35,526 nucleotides of DNA from an uncultured Lachnospiraceae bacterium (GCA_902785635.1 CACZZH010000035.1:1-35526), one strand, 5' to 3'; shown: positions 15,840-25,423, counted from the first letter of the stretch. Translations and numbers: made by a program. The notes: generated by a model from the sequence alone, not told the origin.

Positions 15840-17204
15840 TTAGTTTTTAAAACTGTGGATAGGTGCAGGGATCCTTCCCCTGCGTCCGATAAATGCCTCA
15901 CAGGAATACGGATTGACCGGCATCACCGGTGCATAGCCCAGAAGTCCTCCGAATTCCACTCTGTCCCCGACCTTTTTTCCGACTGCCGGTATCAGACGTA
16001 CGGCTGTTGTCTTCTGATTGACCATTCCGATCGCCATCTCATCCGCTATGATTCCGGAGATCGTGGCTGCACTGGTATCACCCGGAATGACGATCATGTC
16101 CAGTCCCACGGAACATACACAGGTCATTGCCTCCAGCTTTTCCAGTGTCAGAGCCCCTTCCTGTGCTGCCCGGATCATTCCCTGGTCCTCACTGACCGGG
16201 ATAAACGCACCGCTAAGTCCCCCGACATAGGAGGATGCCATTACGCCGCCCTTCTTCACCTGATCATTCAGCAGTGCCAGAGCCGCTGTCGTACCGGGAG
16301 CTCCGGCATATTCCAGACCGATCTCACACAGAATATCCGCAACGCTGTCTCCCACCGCCGGAGTAGGTGCCAGCGACAGATCGATGATCCCGAACGGCAC
16401 ATTAAGCCTTCTGGATGCTTCCTGTGCGACCAGCTGGCCTACGCGTGTGATCTTAAACGCAGTCTTTTTGATCGTCTCACAGAGCGTCTCAAAATCCGCG
16501 CCGCGCACTCGCTCCAGGGCTGTTTTGACAACGCCGGGACCGCTGACGCCCACATTGATGACCGCATCCCCCTCCGTGACTCCGTGAAATGCGCCAGCCA
16601 TGAAGGGATTATCATCCGGAGCATTGCAGAACACCACAAGTTTGGCACATCCGATCGATCCTTCCTGCGCTGTTTTCTGTGCAGTCTCGCAGATCATCTC
16701 TCCCAGCAGCCTTACGGCATCCATATCGATTCCGCATTTTGTTGAGCCGACATTGACCGAACTGCAGACTCTCGAAGTCTGTTTCATCGCCTCCGGAATG
16801 GATCGGATCAGCATTTCATCTGCCGGTGTCATTCCCTTTGAGACAAGGGCAGAATAACCGCCGATAAAGTTCACTCCGACTTCATGGGCGGCCTTATCCA
16901 GAGTCCTGGCGACTGTCACGAAATCCTCCGGTGATCTGCAGGCCCCGGCCCCAACCAGAGCCACAGGCGTTACAGAGATCCGCTTATTGACGATCGGAAT
17001 CCCGTATTCTCCGCTGATCTCCTCGCCGGTCCGGACAAGATCCTTAGCCAGCCGGGTGATCTTATTCCAGATCTTTTCATTCAACAGGGAAAGATCCGTA
17101 TCCACACAGTCGAGCAGGCTGATCCCCATGGTGATCGTGCGCACATCCAGATTTTCACTTGTGATCATATGGACCGTCTCAGCGGCTTCCCTAATTGTGA
17201 TCAT
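15840..17204 (-). CDS. PFL family protein (UPF0210 / DUF711)
   Basis: A 454-residue protein of the UPF0210 family, which has a pyruvate formate-lyase-like barrel fold but no demonstrated reaction. Typical segments are [32 protein letters not shown] (seen as two blocks), [46 protein letters not shown] and [20 protein letters not shown]. Length is normal. The ATG at 17204 has AGAGGTGA upstream and lies 16 bases after the ACT-domain gene. This ACT-then-UPF0210 pair is widely conserved, suggesting the small ACT protein regulates or partners this one. Glycine radical chemistry cannot be claimed: no glycyl radical motif is evident. The gene ends the long minus-strand series; a short hairpin follows. 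Confidence 0.9.
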   Translation of the reverse strand: MITIREAAETVHMITSENLDVRTITMGISLLDCVDTDLSLLNEKIWNKITRLAKDLVRTGEEISGEYGIPIVNKRISVTPVALVGAGACRSPEDFVTVARTLDKAAHEVGVNFIGGYSALVSKGMTPADEMLIRSIPEAMKQTSRVCSSVNVGSTKCGIDMDAVRLLGEMICETAQKTAQEGSIGCAKLVVFCNAPDDNPFMAGAFHGVTEGDAVINVGVSGPGVVKTALERVRGADFETLCETIKKTAFKITRVGQLVAQEASRRLNVPFGIIDLSLAPTPAVGDSVADILCEIGLEYAGAPGTTAALALLNDQVKKGGVMASSYVGGLSGAFIPVSEDQGMIRAAQEGALTLEKLEAMTCVCSVGLDMIVIPGDTSAATISGIIADEMAIGMVNQKTTAVRLIPAVGKKVGDRVEFGGLLGYAPVMPVNPYSCEAFIGRRGRIPAPIHSFKN

Positions 17205-17220
17205 AGTATGTCACCTCTTC

Positions 17221-17493
17221 TCAGATCCGGTGCATGCTGTTGAAAATATCCTCCTGCATGCAGCGGATACTTAAGTTCATGGTCTTTCCGAACGCATCCA
17301 TCTCCTGCGCGATCTGCGCTGTACTTTTTTCACAGGCGGAGGCATCTGTGATCATCATCATATTAAAATAACCCCCGGTGATCGTCTGGGAGATATCCAG
17401 AATATTGATCTGATTCTCTGCCAGATAAGTACATACCTTTGCAATGATTCCGACACAGTCGTGTCCCAGTACGGTAATGATCGTCTTTTTCAT
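17221..17493 (-). CDS. Small ACT domain protein (UPF0237)
   Basis: A stand-alone ACT domain of 90 residues. It starts MKKTIITVLGHDCVGIIAKV, the GxDxxGIIA signature of the UPF0237 family, and continues ENQINILDISQTITGGYFNMMM. ACT domains bind small ligands, often amino acids, and dimerise. In this family the domain is the whole protein and is nearly always next to the UPF0210 protein, as here (16 bases downstream). GGAG lies about 10 bases before the ATG at 17493. The ligand is unknown. It follows the Na/Pi cotransporter gene by 21 bases, so co-transcription is likely. Confidence 0.92.
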   Translation of the reverse strand: MKKTIITVLGHDCVGIIAKVCTYLAENQINILDISQTITGGYFNMMMITDASACEKSTAQIAQEMDAFGKTMNLSIRCMQEDIFNSMHRI

Positions 17494-17514
17494 ATAGCTG
17501 ATTCTCCGTTGCGA

Positions 17515-19357
17515 TCAGGCTCCCTCTGTCAGGTTTCCTTTCATCGCCTTCATGTTTTTCTGCGGAAGGGCTTCGATCTTTTCCTGATTCATGAGGCCGG
17601 TATAATACTCATGCGCTTTCCGGTACTGCGCATTAAAGGTCTCATCTCTGCCGGAACGCAGTGAAGTGAAATAGTCATGCTCCCGGTTTGCCAGCTCCGG
17701 ATTTGCCCGGACCAGAGTTGCCTCACCGACATTGGAACACACGTCCGCGACCCTCTGGATGTCCGTGAGCAGATTCATATAGCACGCATCTGCATATACG
17801 CTGCACTCGCCGGTAACCATCCTGCCGAGATGGTTCATCTTCAGTTTGCTGATCAGTTCCTCCGTAAGTTCAACCAGAGGCTCGATCGCAAAGGCCGCCT
17901 CCTCATCCCGGTTTTTAAAGGCCGCAAGAGCATTCTCCAGAATCTCATCGAGCAGCTTTTTCATAACACGGATCTCGGCCTGCGCATCCAGAGAAAACTC
18001 TGTGCTGGCCGCCGCAAGCTTCGCTCCGCTGTCGGCTACATTCACGGCATGGTCACCGATACGTTCAAAATCCGTTACGACCTTGTAATACTGGTCCAGG
18101 ATTCCGACCTGATAGGTCTCATGCAGATGAGGAAGGAGCTCCACCATGTATTTACTGACAGCGTCTGTCATCTGGTCGATATATTCCTCTTCCTCATCGA
18201 CCTTCTGTTTCAGCTTCTCATCATAGGAGAAGAGCAGCCCAAACGCGGTCTCCAGATTGCTGCGTGCATTCAGCAGCATCGTAAGAAGCAGCTGGTGACA
18301 GGAATTCAGTGCCAGCGCAGGCGTCCCGAAAAAAGCCGGGTTGAGTGCATCCAGCTTATCTTTATAGGGATTCTCCGGAACCTTGTCCGGACGTACGATC
18401 TTCGCGCTGAGTTTTTCATAGCCCCCGATCACCGGCAGCAGTATGATAGCGCAGCAAAGGTTAAAGATGGAGTTGGTATTGGCGATGATACCGGAATTGA
18501 CGGTTTTGTCCCACAATCCGCCAAGTACGCCGATCCGGTACAGCAGCCCCACCACCACAAATACGAGCACCGACTTGCTGAGGTTATAGAGTATATTGAC
18601 AATACCGACTCTGCGTGCTTCAGCCTTCTGCCCGATGGAACACACGATCGCCGTTGTCACGCAGTCGCCGAGATAAATGCCGACGATCACCGGATAGACC
18701 GCGTTGAACGTCAGCAGGCCTGAAGCAGAGAATGCCTGCAGGATACCCACCGCCGCAGAGGAGCTTTGCAGAACAAATGCTACGCCCGCTCCGGTCAGGT
18801 ACCCGATCACATGGTTGCCTCCAAGTCCGGTCAGCATTTTTTCAAATACACCGGATTCAGTCAGCACACTCACTGCCGCGGTCATACTCATCAGGCCGGA
18901 AACCGATCGCCACGTTGCCAAAAGCCTTGGAATTACGGAAGGTCGGTCCCATGATGAGTATAACTCCGATGATCAATGCGACCGGCGCAAGGGTAGAAGG
19001 CCTGAAGATCTGAAGCCAGGCGGTCGAAGAGGAATCCAGATCCATCAGACGGATGATCTGTCCGGTAACGGTGGTACCGACATTTGCACCGACAATAATT
19101 CCCAGAGACTGATGCAGAGAAAGAATTCCTGCAGCAACGAGACCGGAGGTGATCACGATCGTTGCCGTGGACGACTGAATCAGCGCTGTGACCGCAATTC
19201 CGAGAGCAAATGCCTTAATGGGATTGTTCGTCACCCTTTCCATTACCACTTTCAGAGTTCCGGAGGATCCCTGCCTCAGGCCGTCGCCCATCAGCCGCAT
19301 ACCATAAAGGAACATGGCAAGCCCGCCAAGGAGCGTCAGCAAATCGAAAGGACTCAT
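17515..19357 (-). pseudogene. Na+/phosphate cotransporter family protein, split by a one-base frameshift
   Basis: Two reading frames together give one transporter of about 613 residues. The upstream part (start ATG 19357, AAAGGAGAG upstream) encodes the first membrane repeat: MSPFDLLTLLGGLAMFLYGM, TALIQSSTATIVITSG and GANVGTTVTGQII. It is in frame to GNVAIGF near 18899. The rest continues in the next frame from GLMSMTAAVSVLTESGVF through the second repeat with its QSSSAAVGILQAFSASG motif. A PhoU-like helical domain (about 350-560) follows, to the stop at 17515. Removing one C of the CC at 18898-18899 restores the frame exactly. No other damage is seen. It may be a sequencing error, a fresh mutation or, less likely, a recoding site. 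Family members move phosphate with sodium; the PhoU part probably regulates. Confidence 0.85.
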
Positions 19358-19385
19358 TATTTCTCTCCTTTAAAAAAATGTAAAA

Positions 19386-20183
19386 TCAGATATGAAAGCA
19401 CGGGGAAGGATGATCCCTGGAAGCTACCTGAATGTCAAAATCATCACCCCGGTAAGGATTGTCACCCATGGTGATCTCGCTTGTAACAGTAGCATATGCA
19501 AGTGCTTCATAATTATTTTCCTTGCTCAGATGACCAAGAAGAACAGATTTCAGACCGTCATGCAGAATATCACAGAGCAGCCTTCCGGCTGCTTCATTGG
19601 ACATGTGGCCGTTCTCACCGAGGATCCTTCGTTTCAGAGGATACGGATATGGTCCGACCTGCAGCATGTTCACATCATGGTTGGCTTCCAGCAGCAGTCC
19701 GTCCAGTCCCGACAGCATGGAAACCGTGTATTCATCATAGCTTCCTATATCTGTGGCCACAGCAAAGGTACTTTTCCCGTCACCCAGGCGGTATCCCACC
19801 GGCTGCGCCGCATCATGACAGATATGGAACGGATGTACATCGAGATCACCGATCCGGAAGACTTCATCTTCACGTATAACATGAAAAAGCGCAGGATCAA
19901 GCCTGCCCATGGAAGAACTGCCCAATATATAATTCAGGGTCCCTCTGGTTCCATACACAGGTATCCTGTATTTTCTGCAGAGTACTCCTATACTTTTAAT
20001 ATGATCGATATGCTCATGTGTCACCAGAATGCCGTCCAGCTCGCCCGGCTTACGGTCCAGCATCCGCAGTCCCTCTTCGATCCGCCTGCCCGGAATCCCT
20101 GCGTCGACCAATATCGATGTGTTTTCTGTTCCCGCGAAAGTGCAGTTACCGCTGCTCCCGCTGGCTATGCTGCAATAGTCCAT
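19386..20183 (-). CDS. Metallo-beta-lactamase fold hydrolase (YycJ/WalJ type)
   Basis: A 265-residue metallo-hydrolase. The opening YCSIASGSSGNCTF and the motif VTHEHIDHIKS (metal ligands H56, H58, D60, H61) are characteristic of the YycJ (WalJ) family, with further ligands in HPFHICHDAAQPVGY, ATDIGSYDEYT, LEANHD and LLGHLSKENN. Bacillus YycJ has been linked to nuclease activity in DNA repair and lies in the walRK operon; here the walRK genes are not present. Instead it follows coaE and polA. Its ATG at 20183 lies inside the coaE end (38-base overlap). The polA neighbourhood fits a DNA-repair role, but that is inference. Confidence 0.88.
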   Translation of the reverse strand: MDYCSIASGSSGNCTFAGTENTSILVDAGIPGRRIEEGLRMLDRKPGELDGILVTHEHIDHIKSIGVLCRKYRIPVYGTRGTLNYILGSSSMGRLDPALFHVIREDEVFRIGDLDVHPFHICHDAAQPVGYRLGDGKSTFAVATDIGSYDEYTVSMLSGLDGLLLEANHDVNMLQVGPYPYPLKRRILGENGHMSNEAAGRLLCDILHDGLKSVLLGHLSKENNYEALAYATVTSEITMGDNPYRGDDFDIQVASRDHPSPCFHI

Positions 20184-20781
20184 GTTCCATCAATCCTCTG
20201 TCTATCTGTTCATACGTATTTTGCACACGATCGCTGCTGTTGTCAATCATTAACTGCGAATGCTCCTGAAAAAACACATCTTCAGGCTGTGCTTCAAACA
20301 TTGAGTGGATTCTTCCGGCACTGTACCCGCGGGAGTTTTCCAGACGCGCAGCGCGCGTTTCCCTGTCTGCATACACGAACCAGATCTCATCGCAGATCGA
20401 TGCATATCCGGCCTGGATAAGCAGGGCTGCCTCGATCACGATCAGCTGTACTGACCGCTTATACAGTGGGATTCTTCTGTCCACTACCTCCCGGACTGCA
20501 GGATGCACTATATCATTGACCCTCTGCAGGAGCGCCGGATCCGCAAAAAGGACCTTTGCCGTCTGCTGCCGGTCCAGCTTTCCGCCGCGTATACAGTCAT
20601 AGGGAGTCAGAAGAGCCGACAGCTCCTCAAAGCAGGGGCCGGGGCTCTCCTGAATCTCTCTCGCCACATCATCGCAGCGAATCAGGTATGCGCCATATTT
20701 ATCATGCAGATATTCCAGTACCGTGCTCTTCCCGGCGCCGACACCGCCGGTGATCCCCAGCACCTTTGATTCATACGGCAT
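20146..20781 (-). CDS. coaE: Dephospho-CoA kinase
   Basis: The last step of coenzyme A synthesis: phosphorylation of the 3' hydroxyl of dephospho-CoA. The 211-residue protein has the P-loop GITGGVGAGKST at residues 9-20, then CDDVAREIQESPGPC. The family segment DPALLQRVNDIVHPAVREVV and the lid-like DEIWFVYADRETRAARLE complete the kinase. AAGGAGAG lies just before the ATG. The last about 15 residues (HGLLQHSQREQR) overlap the next gene and look like a lineage-specific tail. polA directly upstream and coaE is a common Firmicutes order. A structured 61-base element sits in the 142-base gap between them. Confidence 0.94.
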   Translation of the reverse strand: MPYESKVLGITGGVGAGKSTVLEYLHDKYGAYLIRCDDVAREIQESPGPCFEELSALLTPYDCIRGGKLDRQQTAKVLFADPALLQRVNDIVHPAVREVVDRRIPLYKRSVQLIVIEAALLIQAGYASICDEIWFVYADRETRAARLENSRGYSAGRIHSMFEAQPEDVFFQEHSQLMIDNSSDRVQNTYEQIDRGLMEHGLLQHSQREQR

Positions 20782-20852
20782 ATCTTTCTCTCCTTACACA
20801 ACATGTGCACTCTTTGATCTCCCGGATTCCTTCTTCCGGTTTCTGAAGGGGC

Positions 20853-20913
20853 GGGTCAATAACCCTCTGTCCCACTGGCAAGAGGGCTTGCCGTGGAACA
20901 AGGCTTTTGACCC
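20853..20913. repeat. Long imperfect hairpin between polA and coaE
   Basis: The ends GGGTCAA (20853-20859) and TTGACCC (20907-20913) are perfect inverted repeats. Inside them GTCCCAC/GTGGAAC and GGCAAG/CTTGCC (the latter around a short CCCT-type loop) pair in register, so almost the whole 61 bases folds into one rod. No T-run follows on the minus strand, which argues against a simple terminator. It may be a dispersed intergenic repeat or an RNA processing/stability element. Confidence 0.6.
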
Positions 20914-20923
20914 TGACATCATA

Positions 20924-23635
20924 TCATTTTGCATCAAACCAGCTGGCGCCAGTATGCATGTCGATCTCCAGGCAGACAGAAAGCTTCGCAGCACCCGTCA
21001 TCTCTTCCTGAAGGATCTTCCGGACTTTCTCTGTTTCCTCCGGGCGGGTCTCCACCAGAAGTTCATCATGGATCTGCAGCAGAAGCCGCGCACTGGTACA
21101 TTCTTTTCGCAGACGCTGATCCACCCGGATCATCGCGATCTTGATAATGTCCGCTGCAGTGCCCTGAATCGGAGCATTCATCGCCACACGTTCACCAAAG
21201 GAACGCTGCATGAAATTTGAGGAGTGCAGTTCCGGTATCGGGCGGCGTCTTCCGAACATTGTCACAGAATAACCGTCCGCTTTGGCACTTTCCACACAGT
21301 GGTCCAGGAACTGCTTGATGCCCGGATATGTCACAAAATACTGACGGATATATTCCTGCGCTTCCTTCCGGGAAATACTCAGATCCTGGCTGAGACCGAA
21401 AGAACTGATACCGTACACGATTCCGAAATTCACAGCCTTTGCATTCCGGCGTTCCAGCGGCGTGACTTCATCCAAAGGCACATGGAACACCTGGGATGCC
21501 GTGATCGCATGGATATCCTGGGCACTGGCATAGGCTTCGATCAGTTTTTCGTCTCCGGACATATGTGCCAGCACTCGAAGTTCGATCTGCGAATAATCTG
21601 CATCCACAAATTCATATCCGTCCGCCGGCACAAATACCTTCCGCAGTTCCCTTCCAAGTTCGGTACGAACCGGAATATTCTGCAGGTTCGGATCGGTGCT
21701 GCTGATTCTGCCTGTAGCGGTGATCGTCTGATTGAAGGTCCCGTGGATCCTTCCGTCACTGCTGATAAAAGCTGCCAGACCGTCCGCATAGGTGGATTTG
21801 AGTTTCGTAAGCTGCCGGTATTCCAGAATATCCGACACGACCGGGTATTCCCCGGAAAGCTTCTCCAGTACATCCGCCGATGTGGAATAGCCTGTTTTCG
21901 TCTTCTTCCCGTAGGGCATCCCAAGTTTTTCAAACAGGATGACGCCAAGCTGTTTGGGGGACTGGATGTTAAATTCCTCCCCTGCCTGCTGCCAGATCTG
22001 TTCCTCCAGTTCCCGGATACGGCCGGTCAGCCTTTCTCCGAAGGCAGACAGTTCTTCTCCCCGCACCGTGATTCCTTCTCGCTGCATATGCCACAGAGTA
22101 AACACCAGCGGCATTTCCATTTCATCAAACAGAGCGAGCATGCCGTCCTCTTCCAGACGCATACGGATCCTGTCCCTGGATGCAGCGGCAGATAATGCTT
22201 CAAAGCCGGCACAGCACGCTTTGTTCTCTTCCGAAACACCCTCACCGGATGCAGTCCTGCCCTTTTTCCCGAGCAGTTCCGGGGCAGAAGGAAGTGTCAG
22301 TCCCGCATATTCTCTCGCGATCTCATCAAAGGGATATACTCCCTTCAGAGGATTGAGCAGATAAGCTCCGACAGATGCGTCAAAAAAGCGCTCTCCCGGT
22401 ATCTTTTCCCATAATGGGCGGTACTGCCGTTTCAGATCGACTGCGCAGATCTCTTCCGCATCTTCCATGACTGCAAAAAGTTCCTCTTCGACCCGGAAAC
22501 GGTCCTCTTCCTCACCGGTTTTTACACAGCAGGTGATCGCCTCAGCCGGATCCGGCAGATCCTCACCGGCGGGCAGAATACTGACTCCGTAAAACCGGTC
22601 TTTCTCCTGCGCATTTTCATCAGGAAACGCAATTCCGATCCGATATGCCCTGCGACTGTCCACGCGGCTGCCATCTCCGGAAACGGCAGCAGGATATCTC
22701 CGGAGGAACTCCTGCCATTGAAAGACTGATGAAACGATCTGCACTTTCGGAAGAGCGCTTTCTTCCTTGCCTTCAAATCTGGAAAGCAGATTGCGGAACT
22801 CCAGTCTTCTGCACAGAGTCAGTGCCTGGGGCGTATACAGATCTCCCATTCTCGCCTCTTCCAGGTTCAGCGTGACGGGGCTTTCACGGTCGATGGTTGC
22901 CAGAGCTTTCGAAAGCTGTGCCATATCATAGTGTTCTGTCAGTGATGTGCGGGCACGATTGGGCGTGATCTCCTGCGCATGAGCATAAGCATTCTCGATC
23001 GTTCCGAACTGACTGATGATCTTCTGGGCAGTCTTTTCCCCCACACCGGGAATTCCCGGAATATTGTCGGAAGCGTCTCCCATCAGTGCTTTCAGTTCAA
23101 TGATCTGTGCAGGTGTGACAAGGTAATGCTCCAGTACATCATCCGCATAATAGTTCTCCACCTGGGTACGTCCCTGTTTCGTTTTCGGAATCCGTACACA
23201 TACAAGCTCTGATGCCAGCTGAAGAAGATCTCTGTCCCCGGAAAGGATGGAGACCTGCATTCCTTTTTTCTCTGCCTGCAGGGAGATGGTGCCGATCAGA
23301 TCGTCTGCTTCGTATCCTTCCAGCATCAAAAGCGGGATCTGCATAGCGCAGAGCATCTCTTTGATCAGCGGGACCTGCTCACGCAGTTCCTCCGGCATCG
23401 CCTTACGGGTCCCTTTGTACTCCGGATACATCTTGTGCCGGAAAGTCGGCGCTTTCAGATCGAATGCCACCGCCAGATAATCCGGTGTCTCCTCATCCAG
23501 TACATGAAACAGTATATTCAGAAAACCATAGACTGCATTCGTATGGAGTCCTTCACTGTTCGTCAGCAGCGGAATGCCGTAAAATGCCCGGTTCAGGATA
23601 CTGTGTCCGTCGATCAGCAGCAGCTTTTCACTCAT
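20924..23635 (-). CDS. polA: DNA polymerase I
   Basis: I place the start at the ATG at 23635 (GAGGGAG upstream), giving 903 residues beginning MSEKLLLIDGHSILNRAFYG. The 5' nuclease domain (about 1-290) has its acidic motifs, for example LEGYEADDLIGT, SGDRDLLQL and MGDASDNIPGIPGVG. The middle domain (about 300-480) is present but lacks the acidic DxE exonuclease motifs, so proofreading is probably absent, as in many Firmicutes. The polymerase domain has motif A (VDADYSQIELRVLAHMSGD), motif B (RRNAKAVNFGIVYGISSFG) and motif C (QIHDELLVE). It fills repair gaps and removes Okazaki primers. It follows the zf-HC2 gene by 54 bases and precedes coaE. Confidence 0.97.
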   Translation of the reverse strand: MSEKLLLIDGHSILNRAFYGIPLLTNSEGLHTNAVYGFLNILFHVLDEETPDYLAVAFDLKAPTFRHKMYPEYKGTRKAMPEELREQVPLIKEMLCAMQIPLLMLEGYEADDLIGTISLQAEKKGMQVSILSGDRDLLQLASELVCVRIPKTKQGRTQVENYYADDVLEHYLVTPAQIIELKALMGDASDNIPGIPGVGEKTAQKIISQFGTIENAYAHAQEITPNRARTSLTEHYDMAQLSKALATIDRESPVTLNLEEARMGDLYTPQALTLCRRLEFRNLLSRFEGKEESALPKVQIVSSVFQWQEFLRRYPAAVSGDGSRVDSRRAYRIGIAFPDENAQEKDRFYGVSILPAGEDLPDPAEAITCCVKTGEEEDRFRVEEELFAVMEDAEEICAVDLKRQYRPLWEKIPGERFFDASVGAYLLNPLKGVYPFDEIAREYAGLTLPSAPELLGKKGRTASGEGVSEENKACCAGFEALSAAASRDRIRMRLEEDGMLALFDEMEMPLVFTLWHMQREGITVRGEELSAFGERLTGRIRELEEQIWQQAGEEFNIQSPKQLGVILFEKLGMPYGKKTKTGYSTSADVLEKLSGEYPVVSDILEYRQLTKLKSTYADGLAAFISSDGRIHGTFNQTITATGRISSTDPNLQNIPVRTELGRELRKVFVPADGYEFVDADYSQIELRVLAHMSGDEKLIEAYASAQDIHAITASQVFHVPLDEVTPLERRNAKAVNFGIVYGISSFGLSQDLSISRKEAQEYIRQYFVTYPGIKQFLDHCVESAKADGYSVTMFGRRRPIPELHSSNFMQRSFGERVAMNAPIQGTAADIIKIAMIRVDQRLRKECTSARLLLQIHDELLVETRPEETEKVRKILQEEMTGAAKLSVCLEIDMHTGASWFDAK

Positions 23636-23689
23636 GGCTGGTATTCTCCCTCTCTCACTTTCCGGCAGCTGGCTGCTGCCGTTCACAAA

Positions 23690-24202
23690 TTATTCTGTCT
23701 GTACTTCTTTAATGGTTTCGGTTTCCGTCTGTACTTCTGCAGTGGTTTCGGTTAACACCTGTAATTCTGCAGTGGTTTCGATTTCTGTCTCCATCACAGT
23801 TGCCGGTTTGGAGGACCTGCGAAACATTTTAAAAGCCGACGGATCATCTTTCCAGAAATGCCAGGCCGGTAAAATACCCAGTACCGCCAGCAGGATCAAT
23901 GCAGCCGCAACACCCGCCACAGCACGCAGTACGATCCGGAGTGTACGCAGGCCCTTTCGCACGGAAACTTTGCGCGATGAACTCCTCAGAAGCTGCGTGA
24001 CGGATTCCTTTCGCCCGTCCCAACCTCCATGGATCCCGTCTTCATCTTCTTTCAGTGCCTGATCCACCGTATAATAGATCTCCAGTTCTTCACGGCAGTC
24101 CTTACATGTATCCATATGTAAAAGGAATGCCTCCATTTCCGGATCCGGGAGCGTTCCGTCAAGAAAGGCCCTTATTCTTTTTTGCGTTTCAAGGCAATTC
24201 AT
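23690..24202 (-). CDS. Zinc-finger (zf-HC2-like) single-pass membrane protein with repeat tail
   Basis: A 170-residue protein. The N-terminus MNCLETQKRIRAFLDGTLPD and the HxxxCxxC motif in HMDTCKDCREE (about residues 29-39) resemble the zinc-binding domain of anti-sigma factors. One membrane helix follows at about 94-112 (AVAGVAAALILLAVLGILPAW). The outside part is a short tail rich in Thr and Glu built from three 10-residue repeats of the form ETTAEVQT. The ribosome binding site GGGGTGA precedes the ATG. There is no sigma factor gene beside it: upstream (24 bases) is a glycerophosphotransferase and downstream polA. It may be an anti-sigma-like regulator whose partner is elsewhere, or a membrane anchor. 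I cannot name a function. Confidence 0.8.
   Translation of the reverse strand: MNCLETQKRIRAFLDGTLPDPEMEAFLLHMDTCKDCREELEIYYTVDQALKEDEDGIHGGWDGRKESVTQLLRSSSRKVSVRKGLRTLRIVLRAVAGVAAALILLAVLGILPAWHFWKDDPSAFKMFRRSSKPATVMETEIETTAELQVLTETTAEVQTETETIKEVQTE
23697..23786 (-). repeat. Three tandem 30-base repeats inside the zf-HC2 gene
   Basis: Units at 23697-23726, 23727-23756 and 23757-23786 differ at a few positions and keep the reading frame. On the protein they give EIETTAELQV, LTETTAEVQT and ETETIKEVQT. The unit length of 10 codons means copy number can change without a frameshift. Confidence 0.85.
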
Positions 24203-24226
24203 CTCGTCACCCCTGGTCTTTTATGA

Positions 24227-25423
24227 TCACTGAGCTTTCGTAAATATTTCCGCCCGCGCAGCCGGTATGATCTTTTCAAAGATCCGTCTGGTACTGTGCC
24301 CGTCGCAGCTGCCCATATATTTTTTAATAAACTCCGTACGCCGCAGTTCCATCCGGCCAAGTGCCTCTTCCGTTTCTCCGTCCGTCACTTCGCCTGCATC
24401 TTCATGATAGAGATGATATGCTTCCCGGACCCTGTCCGGCAGTTCCTGTTCATTTTCCGCCATGATGCAGGGGATCTCAGACAGATCCGTGTAAAAGCCC
24501 CTGGTATCTTCATACTCTCTGCGGTCCGGGACATAAAGTATCAGAGGTTTTGCAAACAGCAGATACTCATAGATCAGAGAAGAATAATCAGAGATCAGCA
24601 CATCCGTCACCGGATACAGTTCGGCCGTCGGCATCGCGCTGATCCGGAAGCGGCTCCGGGAAGAACTGCGCATATGCGGATGAAGACTTACAAGGACAAA
24701 ATAATCACTTCCCAGACTTTCCTGCAGCGCTCCGGCATCGAGGTCGTAATCCTGCGGGGATCCGGCTTTTCCCCGGAATGTAGGTGCAGCTGTTACGACG
24801 CGTTTTCCACGCGCCTCGGGATAAAAGCGATAGAATTTCTCCTGCACAGCCATACGCCATTTTTTCCGGAAGTATATATCCGTTCTGCTTACACCGATCG
24901 CCTGAACATATTCCGGTTCCAGACGCATTGCCGACGCAAAAGGTTCTATACAGGCCGGAGAGGAGACTGTGACCAGCTTTGTGTTTCGGAATACGTGCCC
25001 GTGATAGGATGAGGGAATATCATCCTCTGTATCATAGCCGAATTTTTTCAACGCTCCGCATGCATGCCAGAGCTGGACCACCGAAGTCTCTTTCCGGGCT
25101 TTGCAGGATGCTGCAGGAAGGAAATTATCGCACAGGATCACGGTCTGTACTTTTGCATATTTTCTCATAAACCGCAGACTGAAGAAAAGGGTCTTGAGAA
25201 AAGAAGCCTTTGAAAAATCCAGATACATCTCACTGATATCCAGGCCAGGTTCCTTATTCATGGTATGCCACAGCAGGTCCATATTCTGCGGCCGGATATC
25301 ATGATGTGCATCCGCAAACAGCACGGTTCCTTCCGGCACCCTGCCATGAGCGAACAGTCTGTACCAGAACGGCAGGACTGCATTCTGAGCGGTCATTTTC
25401 AGGTATTGTCGAAGCTTGCTCAT
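24227..25423 (-). CDS. CDP-glycerol glycerophosphotransferase family protein
   Basis: A 398-residue enzyme of the TagB/TagF-like family, which adds glycerol phosphate from CDP-glycerol to teichoic acid-like chains. Visible motifs are VVQLWHACGALKKFGYD (about 116-132), VTVSSPACIEPFA, GVSRTDIYF, AAPTFRG, LVSLHPHM and DVLISDYSSLIYEYLLF, the usual signature series. The N-terminal about 80 residues are less conserved. The start overlaps the stop of the upstream paralogue by four bases (ATGA), so translation is coupled. Family resemblance does not fix whether this one primes or polymerises. Other polyol phosphates such as ribitol are also possible. The zf-HC2 gene follows 24 bases downstream. Confidence 0.88.
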   Translation of the reverse strand: MSKLRQYLKMTAQNAVLPFWYRLFAHGRVPEGTVLFADAHHDIRPQNMDLLWHTMNKEPGLDISEMYLDFSKASFLKTLFFSLRFMRKYAKVQTVILCDNFLPAASCKARKETSVVQLWHACGALKKFGYDTEDDIPSSYHGHVFRNTKLVTVSSPACIEPFASAMRLEPEYVQAIGVSRTDIYFRKKWRMAVQEKFYRFYPEARGKRVVTAAPTFRGKAGSPQDYDLDAGALQESLGSDYFVLVSLHPHMRSSSRSRFRISAMPTAELYPVTDVLISDYSSLIYEYLLFAKPLILYVPDRREYEDTRGFYTDLSEIPCIMAENEQELPDRVREAYHLYHEDAGEVTDGETEEALGRMELRRTEFIKKYMGSCDGHSTRRIFEKIIPAARAEIFTKAQ

